DNA from: 70-18 sp041691815
GTDB taxonomy: Bacteria > Pseudomonadota > Alphaproteobacteria > Acetobacterales > Acetobacteraceae
Length of the DNA stretch: 13,970 bases
Direction of reading: 5' to 3'
Assembly: GCA_041691815.1 (NCBI GenBank)
Contig: JBEPTZ010000118.1
Coordinates: forward strand, 1 to 13,970
This document shows, one piece after another, positions 7,701-13,400 of the stretch (its first letter is position 1; each line of letters starts with the position of its first letter). A model generated the notes under the pieces. That model was not told the origin of the DNA, ran no database searches, and saw only the letters and a program-made list of their open reading frames with translations. A program made the position numbers and the translations under genes.

Positions 7701-9798
7701 CGAGGCGCGGCGCGCAGAGCTGGCGGCGCAGGACGCGCCCGACCTGTCTCAGGTGCTGTCCAAGCGGGAGAGCCACCTCGCGGACCTAGTGCCCGACAGC
7801 CCGGTCGTGAACCGGCTGGCGCAGGCCATGGAGAGCCGGCCGGAGTTGCGCAAGCACGCCGATCAGGTGCGCGACCTCGCCAACTCCATCCTGCTCGAGA
7901 CCGCCACCCGCTCAGAGGCTGCGCGCACCCGGCTGCGCCGCCGCAAGGTGGCCGGCGCCGGCGAGGACGCCGCGCGTGTCCTGGCCACCGAGTTCCTGGC
8001 GTCCGGGCACCGCATCGCCCACCTCGAGCACGGCCTGGACCGGTCGCAGGCGTTGGCCGATATGCGGCTCGCCGTCGACGGGCTCAACCGCGGCAAGCCC
8101 GGCGAACAGATCAGGGCGGAGGCGGTCCTGCAGGAGGCGCAGAAGCGCATGTCGACCGGCGACGACGCTGCCTCGACCATGGCCGGGTTCGCCCGCCGCG
8201 CCACCACGCTCGGCTACGTGCAGAGCCTGATGAGCCCATCGCACATGCTGGTCAACTCGATCGAGATGGGGATGAATGCGGTGCCGCTGCTCGGCGCCCG
8301 ACACGGGGCCGGCGCGAACCTCGCCCTGCTCAAGGCTATGCGGCAGGTGATGCCGACGCTGGCGGGCAGGGGGCTGACCAACACCTTCGCCGCGATGGGG
8401 CGCGGACTCAAGGCGGCCGACTGGCGGCTGAGTCGGGTGGCGCGTGATCAACTGGTGGCGCACGGTGCGGACAAGGGCCAGATGGGGCGGCTGTTCGAGG
8501 CGCTCGACGAAGCGGGCCTGATCGACCACACCCAGGATCGCGAGCTGCAGCGCATCGCCAACCCGTCGGGGATCGCCTCTACCGTAGTGGGAAAGAGCTG
8601 GCAGCGGTTCCTGGACCTCAACGCTGCCGGCGTCCACGCAGTCGATGTGGCCAACAAGTCGGCTGTGGCTAAGGCCGCGTTCGACCTGGAGATGCGCAAG
8701 AGCGGTGGCGACGAGGCGGCGTCCCGCGCCTACGCGGTCGACACCGTGCGCAACGCAGCGCCAAACTACAACCTCTCGAACAAGGCCCGCATCTCGACCT
8801 CGAAGGGCGTGCTTGGCGGCTTCGCAGCCCCGCTCACGCAGTTCAAGCAATACGGCATCCACATGTATGGGATGCTGGCCAACCTCACCAAGGAGTCGTT
8901 CACCGGTGCGCCGTCGGAGGCGAAGACCGAGGCCCGCCGGGCGCTCGCCGGGGTGCTCGCCACCCACGCGCTGATGGCCGGCGGCATGTCGCTGATCGCT
9001 GACCCGCTGCGCTACATCGGCGGCATCTACGACTTCGCCTTCCGCGGCAGCGTGCATGACTACCAGAACAACGTGCGGGAGTTCCTGGCCGAGAACCTGG
9101 GCCCTACCGTAGGGGAGTTGATCTCGCGGGGCCTGCCCCACGCGCTCGGCATCGACATCCATCGTCGCGTCGGGCTGAACGACATGCTGGCGGTGCCGGA
9201 GCTGCAGAGCTTCGACGGCAAGGGCTTCCTCAAGGTGATCGCGACCGCGATGACCGGGGCCGCCGGCGAGGACGCCGCCTCGATTGCTGGCGGTGTCGGC
9301 AAGGTCATGCACGGCGATTGGGCTGGCGGCATCAAGGATATGGCACCGCGCGTCATCCGCGACGTGGTGAAGGCCGGCGCGCTCGCCAGCGACGGTGTGG
9401 TAGACCCGCGCGGCAAGGCGGTGCTGCCGGCCGAACGCCTCGGCGCCGGCGACTATGTCGCGCAGGCGCTGGGCTTCCAGCCGGCCGTGGTCAGCGAGGC
9501 CCGCGAGGGGCGCAACGCGGTGCGGGAGAGCCTCCAGGAGGCCAAGGACGGGCGCAACACGCTGACCCGCCAGTGGCTCGACGCTTCCCCGGGCGACCGG
9601 GCCGCGGTGAACCAGGAGATCCAGGCGTTCAACGCCGCGCACCCGGCGGAGCGCATCACAATGGGACAGCTTTTGAAGCAGGCCAACGACCGCAAGAAAG
9701 CGGCCTCTACGGTAGGGGGCGGGGTCGGGTTGAACCTGCCGCGTAGAGGATCGAACGAATACCGCAAGGCGGGCGCATTTGCCAACGTAGGGGCATAG
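1783..9798 (+). CDS. Giant phage polyvalent protein (InPase-like, zincin, PLxRFG/LPD38-like)
   Basis: A 2671-residue protein of the phage polyvalent class (Iyer, Aravind and colleagues), thought to be packaged and delivered into the host with the DNA. Domains in order: low-complexity Pro-rich N-terminus; hydrophobic Gly/Ala-rich segments near 186-204, 287-316 and 373-392, possibly membrane-active; Pro/Ala-rich linker about 393-580; an InPase-like (predicted inorganic pyrophosphatase fold) domain about 753-885 with EGADGEPLDAHLG at 800-812; charged helical region about 900-1450; a metallopeptidase with HEGVH at 1519-1523 and a possible third zinc ligand Glu1585; a PLRRFG motif at 1943-1948; and an LPD38-like region with conserved FARRATTLGYVQSLM near 2136 and an FKQYGIHMYG motif near 2353. 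Start is the ATG in the TGATG overlap. Family names come from memory of conserved motifs, not a search. Ten copies of the CTAC(C/G)GTAG core lie inside the gene. The exact job is unknown; virion ejection plus host modification is inference. Confidence 0.85.
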   Translation: MPDPNLPDDPNAAAPPPPAAPEPGTDTFSWPPQPAGATTVGAAPRRSALDDIMAQRQADRDSVDPAKFVGTGDRSTGKPDAHDPGTLGDFGRQVWHATLGMGEGILGAVSAAQRAAGADPEAIAQIEQTRHSVSDYAASIADGMSPKAQAALQASLFGGKDDSGKDLPTPGSVGWSNYVGARVAELVPQLIALAVPGGIAGKVATKMAFSAAERVGAEGAVSLAAKAGTAANIVTTGGVSGTLSAGDAYNSFTDAIDHAKPEDLMGSPIYKELIARGTSDTDARKALVSAIAPVLVAAQFSIGAVTGVGLGGLVTGKGASAITSTLGRRAAAGAAEGGGLMGFQAGAGTAAQQAANVKVGVSPNMDAAAIAKAAAGGVLGGAVLGAGLGALHGSSPTRAKPAETPVDPAAAAALGAREPTAPTPSQPQTEMFTPGQMGHEGDIPRVQPDMFGGQDQTPGAPPRPPPGAPGGGDGQPWSPPMTGAPEAPPTVVPGQGDMLAPKQAELPLSPRGALDSAPKPPDAPPPDAPPPAAPPVQAAPPPAAPPPAGAAPPAPALGAVAPPPAPTRRAPAVKKPAAAGPTEAAVAPPVASSVITPEAQAGLNDLTSANSPAANAARDARDASRALDSTAATLSDSAARGVTPKNVGAVAAKLASNLKTMGVSPENVERHVATLRSVAATMQMDELKAARLAKKAAGPEPAAAPPGVKPFDPTAGKKSPTVVEPPAEPTRVDRAAAKTETDPTEAQKESGDYKKGRTKIGGLTVDIETAKGGTRSGIGPDGKPWSVEMPGHYGEILRTEGADGEPLDAHLGPQAHEAEKHPVWVIDQINPKTGLFDEHKPQIGFASRDAAVEAYDKSFSDGSGPKRRGAIVEMPFDRFKEWATHGDLSGALAFKPKLQDTLRAKRAAEKARMSETGTPVERTTAKPHVTEGEDKPPVEPPAPPARLDRDAAAKVLHGELPPGILKRALEQIDNLMALKHGDLEGALREWAGKAGDRVAGSTVRRAEVADRLLRRFKDRGLNDTAKVAAEARAEARSQPDKMEDARIARASDAEAAAGDNHAIDDARAANDIDVAHGDDIHVGDKDVAVPDEDAIAEAKGDIRSLKDKPEVKADGAADELLGGDEPSRGVMDYGSGEAAERAEGSNTTRKGHDLLDQLRLGVLSPEEAALEFGEQLKGTGGRRRAFSSFADFLKQQIEHYGRDATKKDLLEQLDAARAKRAEQGTSTQAKSAETAIINKLEREMQRTSPETLRELERAHQELTEPETAARVSEKAQEDARSRADENKALAAASKLTGVEPKTIKRLQGMVASARDRAAIKTLLAVERDHQANEGHDISAEEQNRRDTAAARKNGVDMTAVDKMREGIGKIDEADIDTALQFLFDQFGGSSHAKRDMQREISHILNSLYGSADQQINTALQKASGAGRSLGLHDALDAIIKARPHEDLGVNHSLATLARVLRGRLPNLEVRSIADGVRLGDIDKAETATLSGMYFTKFGTRDAVIYLGLDRAGIAATMVHEGVHAASVNYLESPRGRDAMKALELIRHELGEVLYNPERGVDMERVTKNHMVNENDVAYAASDPHEMLTMMMTDASTQAALRNLKPPKELAQKLADLGFTEPVSSAWGYFKAFVRRALGLPDKGGPVTDTMLDHALRVGAQVLDRAHQDNLNQDRHGNNAWKGESDGFGPSTYARRSAPTSEERTHYGRDVADTVMDVIHSADPKGVGDTFRRALLQGANMDSIVRWNRKLFTRDGKNGLVQLRSAMESIAHSANEFHTRFSDTVADLTGKLRAGDSEGLSRLMNDATLAEARLGTTDAAANAHHTTPEAQDKLAALQARYDALSPAAKTAYGETRAHYDTVFRMERKARVDALIRSVLPDATPAQADTVRSLMQTRKGLDEFLSGGKEEVANAFGADWKGQRDLVRGIAQLHRQGFVRGDYFPLRRFGDYVVRYGSAAENNLGVEMFEKRGDAEARRAELAAQDAPDLSQVLSKRESHLADLVPDSPVVNRLAQAMESRPELRKHADQVRDLANSILLETATRSEAARTRLRRRKVAGAGEDAARVLATEFLASGHRIAHLEHGLDRSQALADMRLAVDGLNRGKPGEQIRAEAVLQEAQKRMSTGDDAASTMAGFARRATTLGYVQSLMSPSHMLVNSIEMGMNAVPLLGARHGAGANLALLKAMRQVMPTLAGRGLTNTFAAMGRGLKAADWRLSRVARDQLVAHGADKGQMGRLFEALDEAGLIDHTQDRELQRIANPSGIASTVVGKSWQRFLDLNAAGVHAVDVANKSAVAKAAFDLEMRKSGGDEAASRAYAVDTVRNAAPNYNLSNKARISTSKGVLGGFAAPLTQFKQYGIHMYGMLANLTKESFTGAPSEAKTEARRALAGVLATHALMAGGMSLIADPLRYIGGIYDFAFRGSVHDYQNNVREFLAENLGPTVGELISRGLPHALGIDIHRRVGLNDMLAVPELQSFDGKGFLKVIATAMTGAAGEDAASIAGGVGKVMHGDWAGGIKDMAPRVIRDVVKAGALASDGVVDPRGKAVLPAERLGAGDYVAQALGFQPAVVSEAREGRNAVRESLQEAKDGRNTLTRQWLDASPGDRAAVNQEIQAFNAAHPAERITMGQLLKQANDRKKAASTVGGGVGLNLPRRGSNEYRKAGAFANVGA
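1893..1905 (+). repeat. CTAC(S)GTAG dispersed site 1
   Basis: Exact 13-mer CACTACGGTAGGG. It lies in the N-terminal coding region of the giant gene and encodes Thr-Thr-Val-Gly using the uncommon GTA codon. Confidence 0.85.
3246..3258 (-). repeat. CTAC(S)GTAG dispersed site 2
   Basis: Exact CACTACGGTAGGG on the minus strand. In frame it reads Pro-Thr-Val-Val within the Pro-rich linker. Confidence 0.85.
3346..3375 (+). repeat. Perfect 15-base tandem duplication in the Pro-rich linker
   Basis: GACGCACCACCCCCC occurs twice head to tail and encodes two Asp-Ala-Pro-Pro-Pro units. It is followed by related Ala-Pro units, so the linker probably grows and shrinks by slippage. Confidence 0.85.
3939..3951 (-). 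repeat. CTAC(S)GTAG dispersed site 3
   Basis: Exact CACTACGGTAGGG on the minus strand. It again encodes Pro-Thr-Val-Val. Confidence 0.85.
4739..4751. repeat. Degenerate copy of the dispersed site
   Basis: CACTACGGGAGTG differs from the core by one base (T to G). It uses a rare CTA leucine codon, lies in a third reading frame, and falls near the middle of the 1.4 kb gap between sites 3 and 4. Confidence 0.4.
5377..5389 (+). repeat. CTAC(S)GTAG dispersed site 4
   Basis: Exact CACTACGGTAGGG. It encodes His-Tyr-Gly-Arg with an AGG arginine codon. Confidence 0.85.
6001..6013 (-). repeat. CTAC(S)GTAG dispersed site 5
   Basis: On the minus strand it reads CACTACCGTAGAG. It encodes Leu-Tyr-Gly-Ser. 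Confidence 0.8.
6337..6351 (+). other. HExxH zinc-peptidase motif in the polyvalent protein
   Basis: Codons 1519-1523 read His-Glu-Gly-Val-His, preceded by the hydrophobic IAATMV segment, as in zincin active-site helices. A downstream Glu (codon 1585, in DPHEML) sits where a gluzincin-type third ligand could be. The substrate is unknown; it may be self-processing or a host protein. Confidence 0.7.
6895..6907 (+). repeat. CTAC(S)GTAG dispersed site 6
   Basis: Exact CACTACGGTAGGG. It encodes His-Tyr-Gly-Arg with AGG. Confidence 0.85.
7609..7626 (+). other. PLxRFG motif
   Basis: Codons 1943-1948 read Pro-Leu-Arg-Arg-Phe-Gly just after GDYF. This is the signature after which a domain of large phage polyvalent proteins is named. 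It is followed by a long helical region as in that family. Confidence 0.7.
7639..7651 (-). repeat. CTAC(S)GTAG dispersed site 7
   Basis: On the minus strand it reads CACTACCGTAGCG. It encodes Arg-Tyr-Gly-Ser just after the PLxRFG motif. Confidence 0.8.
8577..8589 (-). repeat. CTAC(S)GTAG dispersed site 8
   Basis: On the minus strand it reads CACTACGGTAGAG. It encodes Ser-Thr-Val-Val. Confidence 0.8.
9102..9114. repeat. CTAC(S)GTAG dispersed site 9
   Basis: CCCTACCGTAGGG, symmetric apart from the centre base. It encodes Pro-Thr-Val-Gly. Confidence 0.85.
9705..9717. repeat. CTAC(S)GTAG dispersed site 10
   Basis: CTCTACGGTAGGG. It encodes Ser-Thr-Val-Gly near the end of the giant gene. A half-like GTAGGGG recurs just before the stop codon, at 9787. 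Confidence 0.8.
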
Positions 9799-9803
9799 GA
9801 GAG
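9797..9803 (+). promoter_or_regulatory. Ribosome binding site for the 77-residue gene
   Basis: AGGAGAG overlaps the TAG stop of the giant gene and lies 5 bases before the ATG at 9809, fixing this start. Confidence 0.65.
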
Positions 9804-9808
9804 CAACG

Positions 9809-10042
9809 ATGCCGGACGAGCTGCCGACAACCGCGACGGTCCCGGAAATGGCTGCATGGTTTGCGGCCAGGGCGCGGGAGAACGCCGAGAGCCATCTCTG
9901 GCTCAGTCAGAACACGGCGCCGACATTCCCGCCGACGCCGGCGGAGTCGCTGCCCGGTTCCCGGGAGCGCCACGCCGAAATGTACGAGACGCAGCTCAAG
10001 GTCGCCTCGGCCTGGGATCGCCGCGCCCTGGAGGGCGTGTGA
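9809..10042 (+). CDS. Small hypothetical protein (77 residues)
   Basis: I do not recognise the family. The protein is soluble-looking, with a predicted helix near residues 10-35 (PEMAAWFAARARENAESHLW), a Pro-rich turn at about 40-50 and a second charged helix at about 50-75. There is no cysteine, signal peptide or membrane segment. It has its own strong ribosome binding site and begins 10 bases after the giant gene stops. Its TGA overlaps the ATG of the HNH gene by one base, so the two are probably co-translated. Being sandwiched between a virion protein and an HNH gene suggests a phage accessory role, but nothing in the sequence names one. Confidence 0.75.
   Translation: MPDELPTTATVPEMAAWFAARARENAESHLWLSQNTAPTFPPTPAESLPGSRERHAEMYETQLKVASAWDRRALEGV
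10030..10035 (+). promoter_or_regulatory. Ribosome binding site for the HNH gene
   Basis: GGAGGG, 6 bases before the ATG at 10042. It selects this start over the longer open frame running in from 9856. Confidence 0.65.
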
Positions 10043-10296
10043 TGCCGAAAGACCCCGCCGATTACCAGAAGAACCGGGCCTACTATCTCGCCCGCGAGGC
10101 GAGCCCGGAGGGCGTCAAGAAGCGCGCCGAGCGCGCCCGCGGCCGCCGGGCCGCCATCGCGTCGGGTGCCCTGCACGGCAAGCACGACCCGCGCGAGGTG
10201 GACCACAAGAAGCCGCTGGCCAAGGGCGGCTCAGGCGCGAAGTCAAACCTGCAGGTGATCTCGCGGACGGCCAACCGCAAGAAGTTCGACCACTAG
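10042..10296 (+). CDS. HNH endonuclease (84 residues)
   Basis: A compact HNH nuclease that would cut DNA using a metal ion. The N-terminal half is Arg/Lys-rich (residues about 8-45) and resembles the basic segment seen before many phage HNH cores. The core follows: EVDHKKPLAKGG supplies the first His pair region, SNLQVI the central Asn, and SRTANRKK the last conserved Asn and basic end. No zinc-knuckle Cys pairs are present, so this is a minimal HNH without structural zinc. Its start overlaps the preceding gene's TGA. Its TAG stop shares the bases CTAG with the stop of the convergent small membrane gene. Small phage HNH proteins can act in packaging, as free-standing mobile nucleases, or against host DNA. 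No terminase gene is in the window, so the role here stays open. Confidence 0.85.
   Translation: MPKDPADYQKNRAYYLAREASPEGVKKRAERARGRRAAIASGALHGKHDPREVDHKKPLAKGGSGAKSNLQVISRTANRKKFDH
10293..10296. other. Shared convergent stop codons (CTAG)
   Basis: The palindromic CTAG supplies the TAG stop of the HNH gene on the plus strand and the TAG stop of the small membrane gene on the minus strand. The operons abut without a spacer, and I see no terminator hairpin between them. Confidence 0.85.
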
Positions 10297-10481
10297 AACG
10301 CCGCGGACAACAACACCACTACCAGCACCACGACGCAGGTTATGGAGACCGCAACCGCCGCCCCGAACAGCGCGGGGTTGGATTTCCCCACACCGAACAG
10401 AATCCCCGGCAGCATGTAGAACGCCGAGCCCAACGAGATCAGCATCGCCAAGACCAGGAGCAGGATCATCATATCCCTCAC
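10293..10481 (-). CDS. Small two-pass membrane protein (62 residues)
   Basis: Two hydrophobic stretches, about residues 5-28 (MILLLVLAMLISLGSAFYML) and about 36-61 (ending VVVLVVVLLSAAF), are separated by a short polar Gly/Lys/Ser/Asn/Pro loop. This predicts two membrane-spanning helices and almost no soluble part. The longest frame starts with GTG at 10481, overlapping the TGA of the primase gene by four bases (GTGA). An internal ATG pair at 10472 and 10469 has GAGGG just ahead and could be the real start. A membrane protein at the end of a replication operon is unusual. Holin-like or superinfection-exclusion roles are possible, but there is no sequence motif to prove either. Confidence 0.65.
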   Translation of the reverse strand: MRDMMILLLVLAMLISLGSAFYMLPGILFGVGKSNPALFGAAVAVSITCVVVLVVVLLSAAF

Positions 10482-13400
10482 GGGGTTGTGGGCGTGTTGC
10501 CCTTGGTTGCAGACTTCGGCGCGACGGGGTGTGACAGGGCGGCAGCAGTAGCCGCACTGGCGGCGGTGGCGGCGCCATCCAGATAGAGGTAGGGCTCGAG
10601 GTCAGACGAGGTCACAGGGACGTCCAGGACGTATATCTGGCCGCCGGTGTATCCAGTGCCGGCCGCCAGCACCGACCGACGCTCCATGGCCTTCCACGAG
10701 ATGATGAGCGCCTGCACCACGTCGCGGCCGGGGAGGTCTTTGCGGCGGCACCATTCGGTGAACGCCACCCGGCTGACCCGGATCATCCGGTCATGCTGCG
10801 ACACCTGAATGTCGACATGCTGGCGATCCTGCGGGTGCCAGAGCACCTCCACCCGCCCGGTCGGGCCGGGCCGCGCGAAGGTGTTGGTCACGATCCGCCG
10901 ACCCATGTTGTCGGCCATGAAGTTGCCGAAAAGCTGATGCAGGTCGTAGCCGCCGCCGGACACCGCGACATCCAGCTTGCGCATCGCCCGCAGGCTGTCG
11001 AACGTCGTGGCGAAGAAGCTACGCAACGCCGGCATATCGAACGGCACCAGCTTGAGCCGGTTCGCGATCGACGCCCCGACGATGCAGGCCGCCATGCCGG
11101 CGATGAACAGGCGCTCCGACTGCTCGGCTTTGCGCTCCGCGGTGAGCGCCGCCAGGGTGTGCGCCAGGGCGGCCTGGATCTTCGCGGAGTTGGCCGCGAG
11201 GAAGGCTGCGTAGATACGGCCGGCACTACCGTAGTTGGTCTTGGCGGCGCTGATGATCGGGTGCGCCGCCGGGTCCATCGGCCGGGCCGGCTTGGAGACT
11301 TCCCACTCGAAGCACCGCAGCGCGCCGGCGTCGGTGCCCTGCGTGGCGCCGAGGACCATGTCCATCATCGGCCGGTTGCTGGCCAGCATCAGGATCGTGT
11401 GCCACTCGCCCACCTCGCGCACGGCGTTGTCGCGGGTCATGCGCGACTTCTCCTTGCCCTGGGTGAGCATGAAGATGTGGTTCACGAAATCCGCCTCGTT
11501 AGCTTTAACGACACGGACCTCGTCGTAGTAGCAGGGCAGGGCGCGGAGCTCGGAGATCTTGCGCATGACCGAGTTCACGGTGTCGTTGAGGGCGTTGGTG
11601 CCACGGGGATCGCCCCACACCCCCTGTCCGACCGCTATCGCGGAGGACTTCCCCTCGCCGCCCATGCGCGACCAGGCCGAGAACACGATGCCCTGGTAGC
11701 CCATAAGCTGCATCAGCGGGGCGCCGAACGAGGTGGCGATGATCGCCTGCAGATCGGGGCGGCCGGCCGAGACGAGGGCCGCAGCGCGCTTCCAGGCGTC
11801 GAGGTCGCCGGTCTCGCTGTACATCGACACCATCTGCCCATCGCCGCCGCCGACCGGGGCTGATGTGCCATCGGGCATATACAGCGTGCCGCCCACGGCG
11901 AACCCCAGGAAGTTCGACGCCTTGGTGTGCCACCCGAACGGGTGAACGATATCGGCCCGCGTCTTGCGACGCTCCCGCAGCAGCCTGATCCACTCCACGA
12001 TGAACCCCCTGAAACGCAGTTCGCTGCCCGGCGACAGCGTGATCATCTTGCGGGCGAACAGCCGGAATATCGTGCCGCCGTCTGAGCCGAGTTCGTCGGT
12101 GTCGACGCGCACGGTGTAGGAAATCCCCTGCAGCTCGTAGGTGAAGGTGAGCGCATGACCCCCACCCGGGAGCTGGTCGAGCACCGGGTCACGCAGGTCG
12201 CCCTGCACCAGCGGCCACCACACCCAATCCTTCGACTGCTGGTCGCGAACCTCGACCTCGATGCTGCCGGAAGCCCTACGGTAGTGCGGCGGCAGGTCGT
12301 CCTGGTCGACGCCAAGCTCCCACGGCGTCTTGATCTGCTTGAAGAACGGGCAGCCGCCGCATACCCCGGGCCGGGCGCGCTCATAGTGGTCGCAGGTCGG
12401 CGGCCCGGACTGCTTGCGCGCCACCTCGCCGGCGATCTGCTGCATCGCGGCGTCGACACTCGCGGGCTGGTAGGCGGGATGCCCGTCGCTCAGTGCATGA
12501 GCATGGGCGGGGCCATCGGAGCAGAAATGCGCCAGGGTCAGGTGGCCCAGATACCACAGCGGGTAGGTGTCTGTGGCGCCACGGTTCGCCAGCGAGGACG
12601 CGACCTGGAGGCAGCGCGTGGCGATCTTGCTCATCTCGCGCGGCGCGCTGCGTACCGGCAGGTTGGCTTGGGCGGCGCTGCCCATGTTCGGGGTCCGGGT
12701 GCCGGCGCTGGCGAATATCGAGGTCACCGACGCGCCGCCGCCAGCCAGCGCGACAGCGGTCCCGGAGGAGGCGCCTGCGGCGGACATGCTGGTTGCCGTC
12801 CGCACCGCGGCGACCCCGAGGAAGGGGGTGAGCGCTGCCAGCATGAGCTGGTTCGGCACGTCGGCACCCGACAGCCTGGGCAACGCGGTGACCTGGACGT
12901 GCGGGGCCACCTTGGCGTTGACCGTGCCAGGCGGCCGCAGGATGCGCGCCACGTCGCTGCTGATGCCGGCGTCGCCAAGGAAGCCATTGGCGATCAGCGC
13001 ACTACGTAGTGCCAGACCGTAGGGCGTCCAGGCTGCCGGCGTCATGGCGTCCTCGAGCACCCAATAGACATGCAGCCCGTAGCCGCTGTTCACCGCCAGG
13101 TTGGGGCGCGGCAGGCCGACTGCCTTGATGAAACTGGTGAGCCACACCAGGGCCGCTGCCTGCGTCGGGTAGCACTGCTGGACGGTCTTCTTGTCGCCCG
13201 GCCGCGAGACATCGAAGTCGATCCAGAACGCCTTGACCGACATGACGTTGGCAGCGTCTTTGCTGCCCTTGAATTTCGGGTTGCCGCGCTTGTCGGCGCC
13301 GGCGGTCTCGGCGGTGATGAAGCTGGCGTTGCTGTGGTAGGTGTCCCAGCCCTTGCTGGCGCCCCATGCGGCGTATCCGGCAGCCTCGGTGAAGCTCCCA

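Noticed and set aside
7912..9642. Minus-strand open frame of 576 codons
   Set aside because: It lies opposite the conserved LPD38-like region and has the Arg/Ala/Gly/His-rich composition typical of antisense frames in GC-rich genes.
9856..10041. N-terminal extension of the HNH frame
   Set aside because: It overlaps the 77-residue gene, which has its own strong ribosome binding site, while the ATG at 10042 has GGAGGG at good spacing and begins the HNH-type basic segment.
1893..12286. The repeated site as a CRISPR array or a transposon end
   Set aside because: The repeats are only 9-13 bases, 0.5-1.5 kb apart and inside genes, without spacers of constant length, target duplications or transposase.
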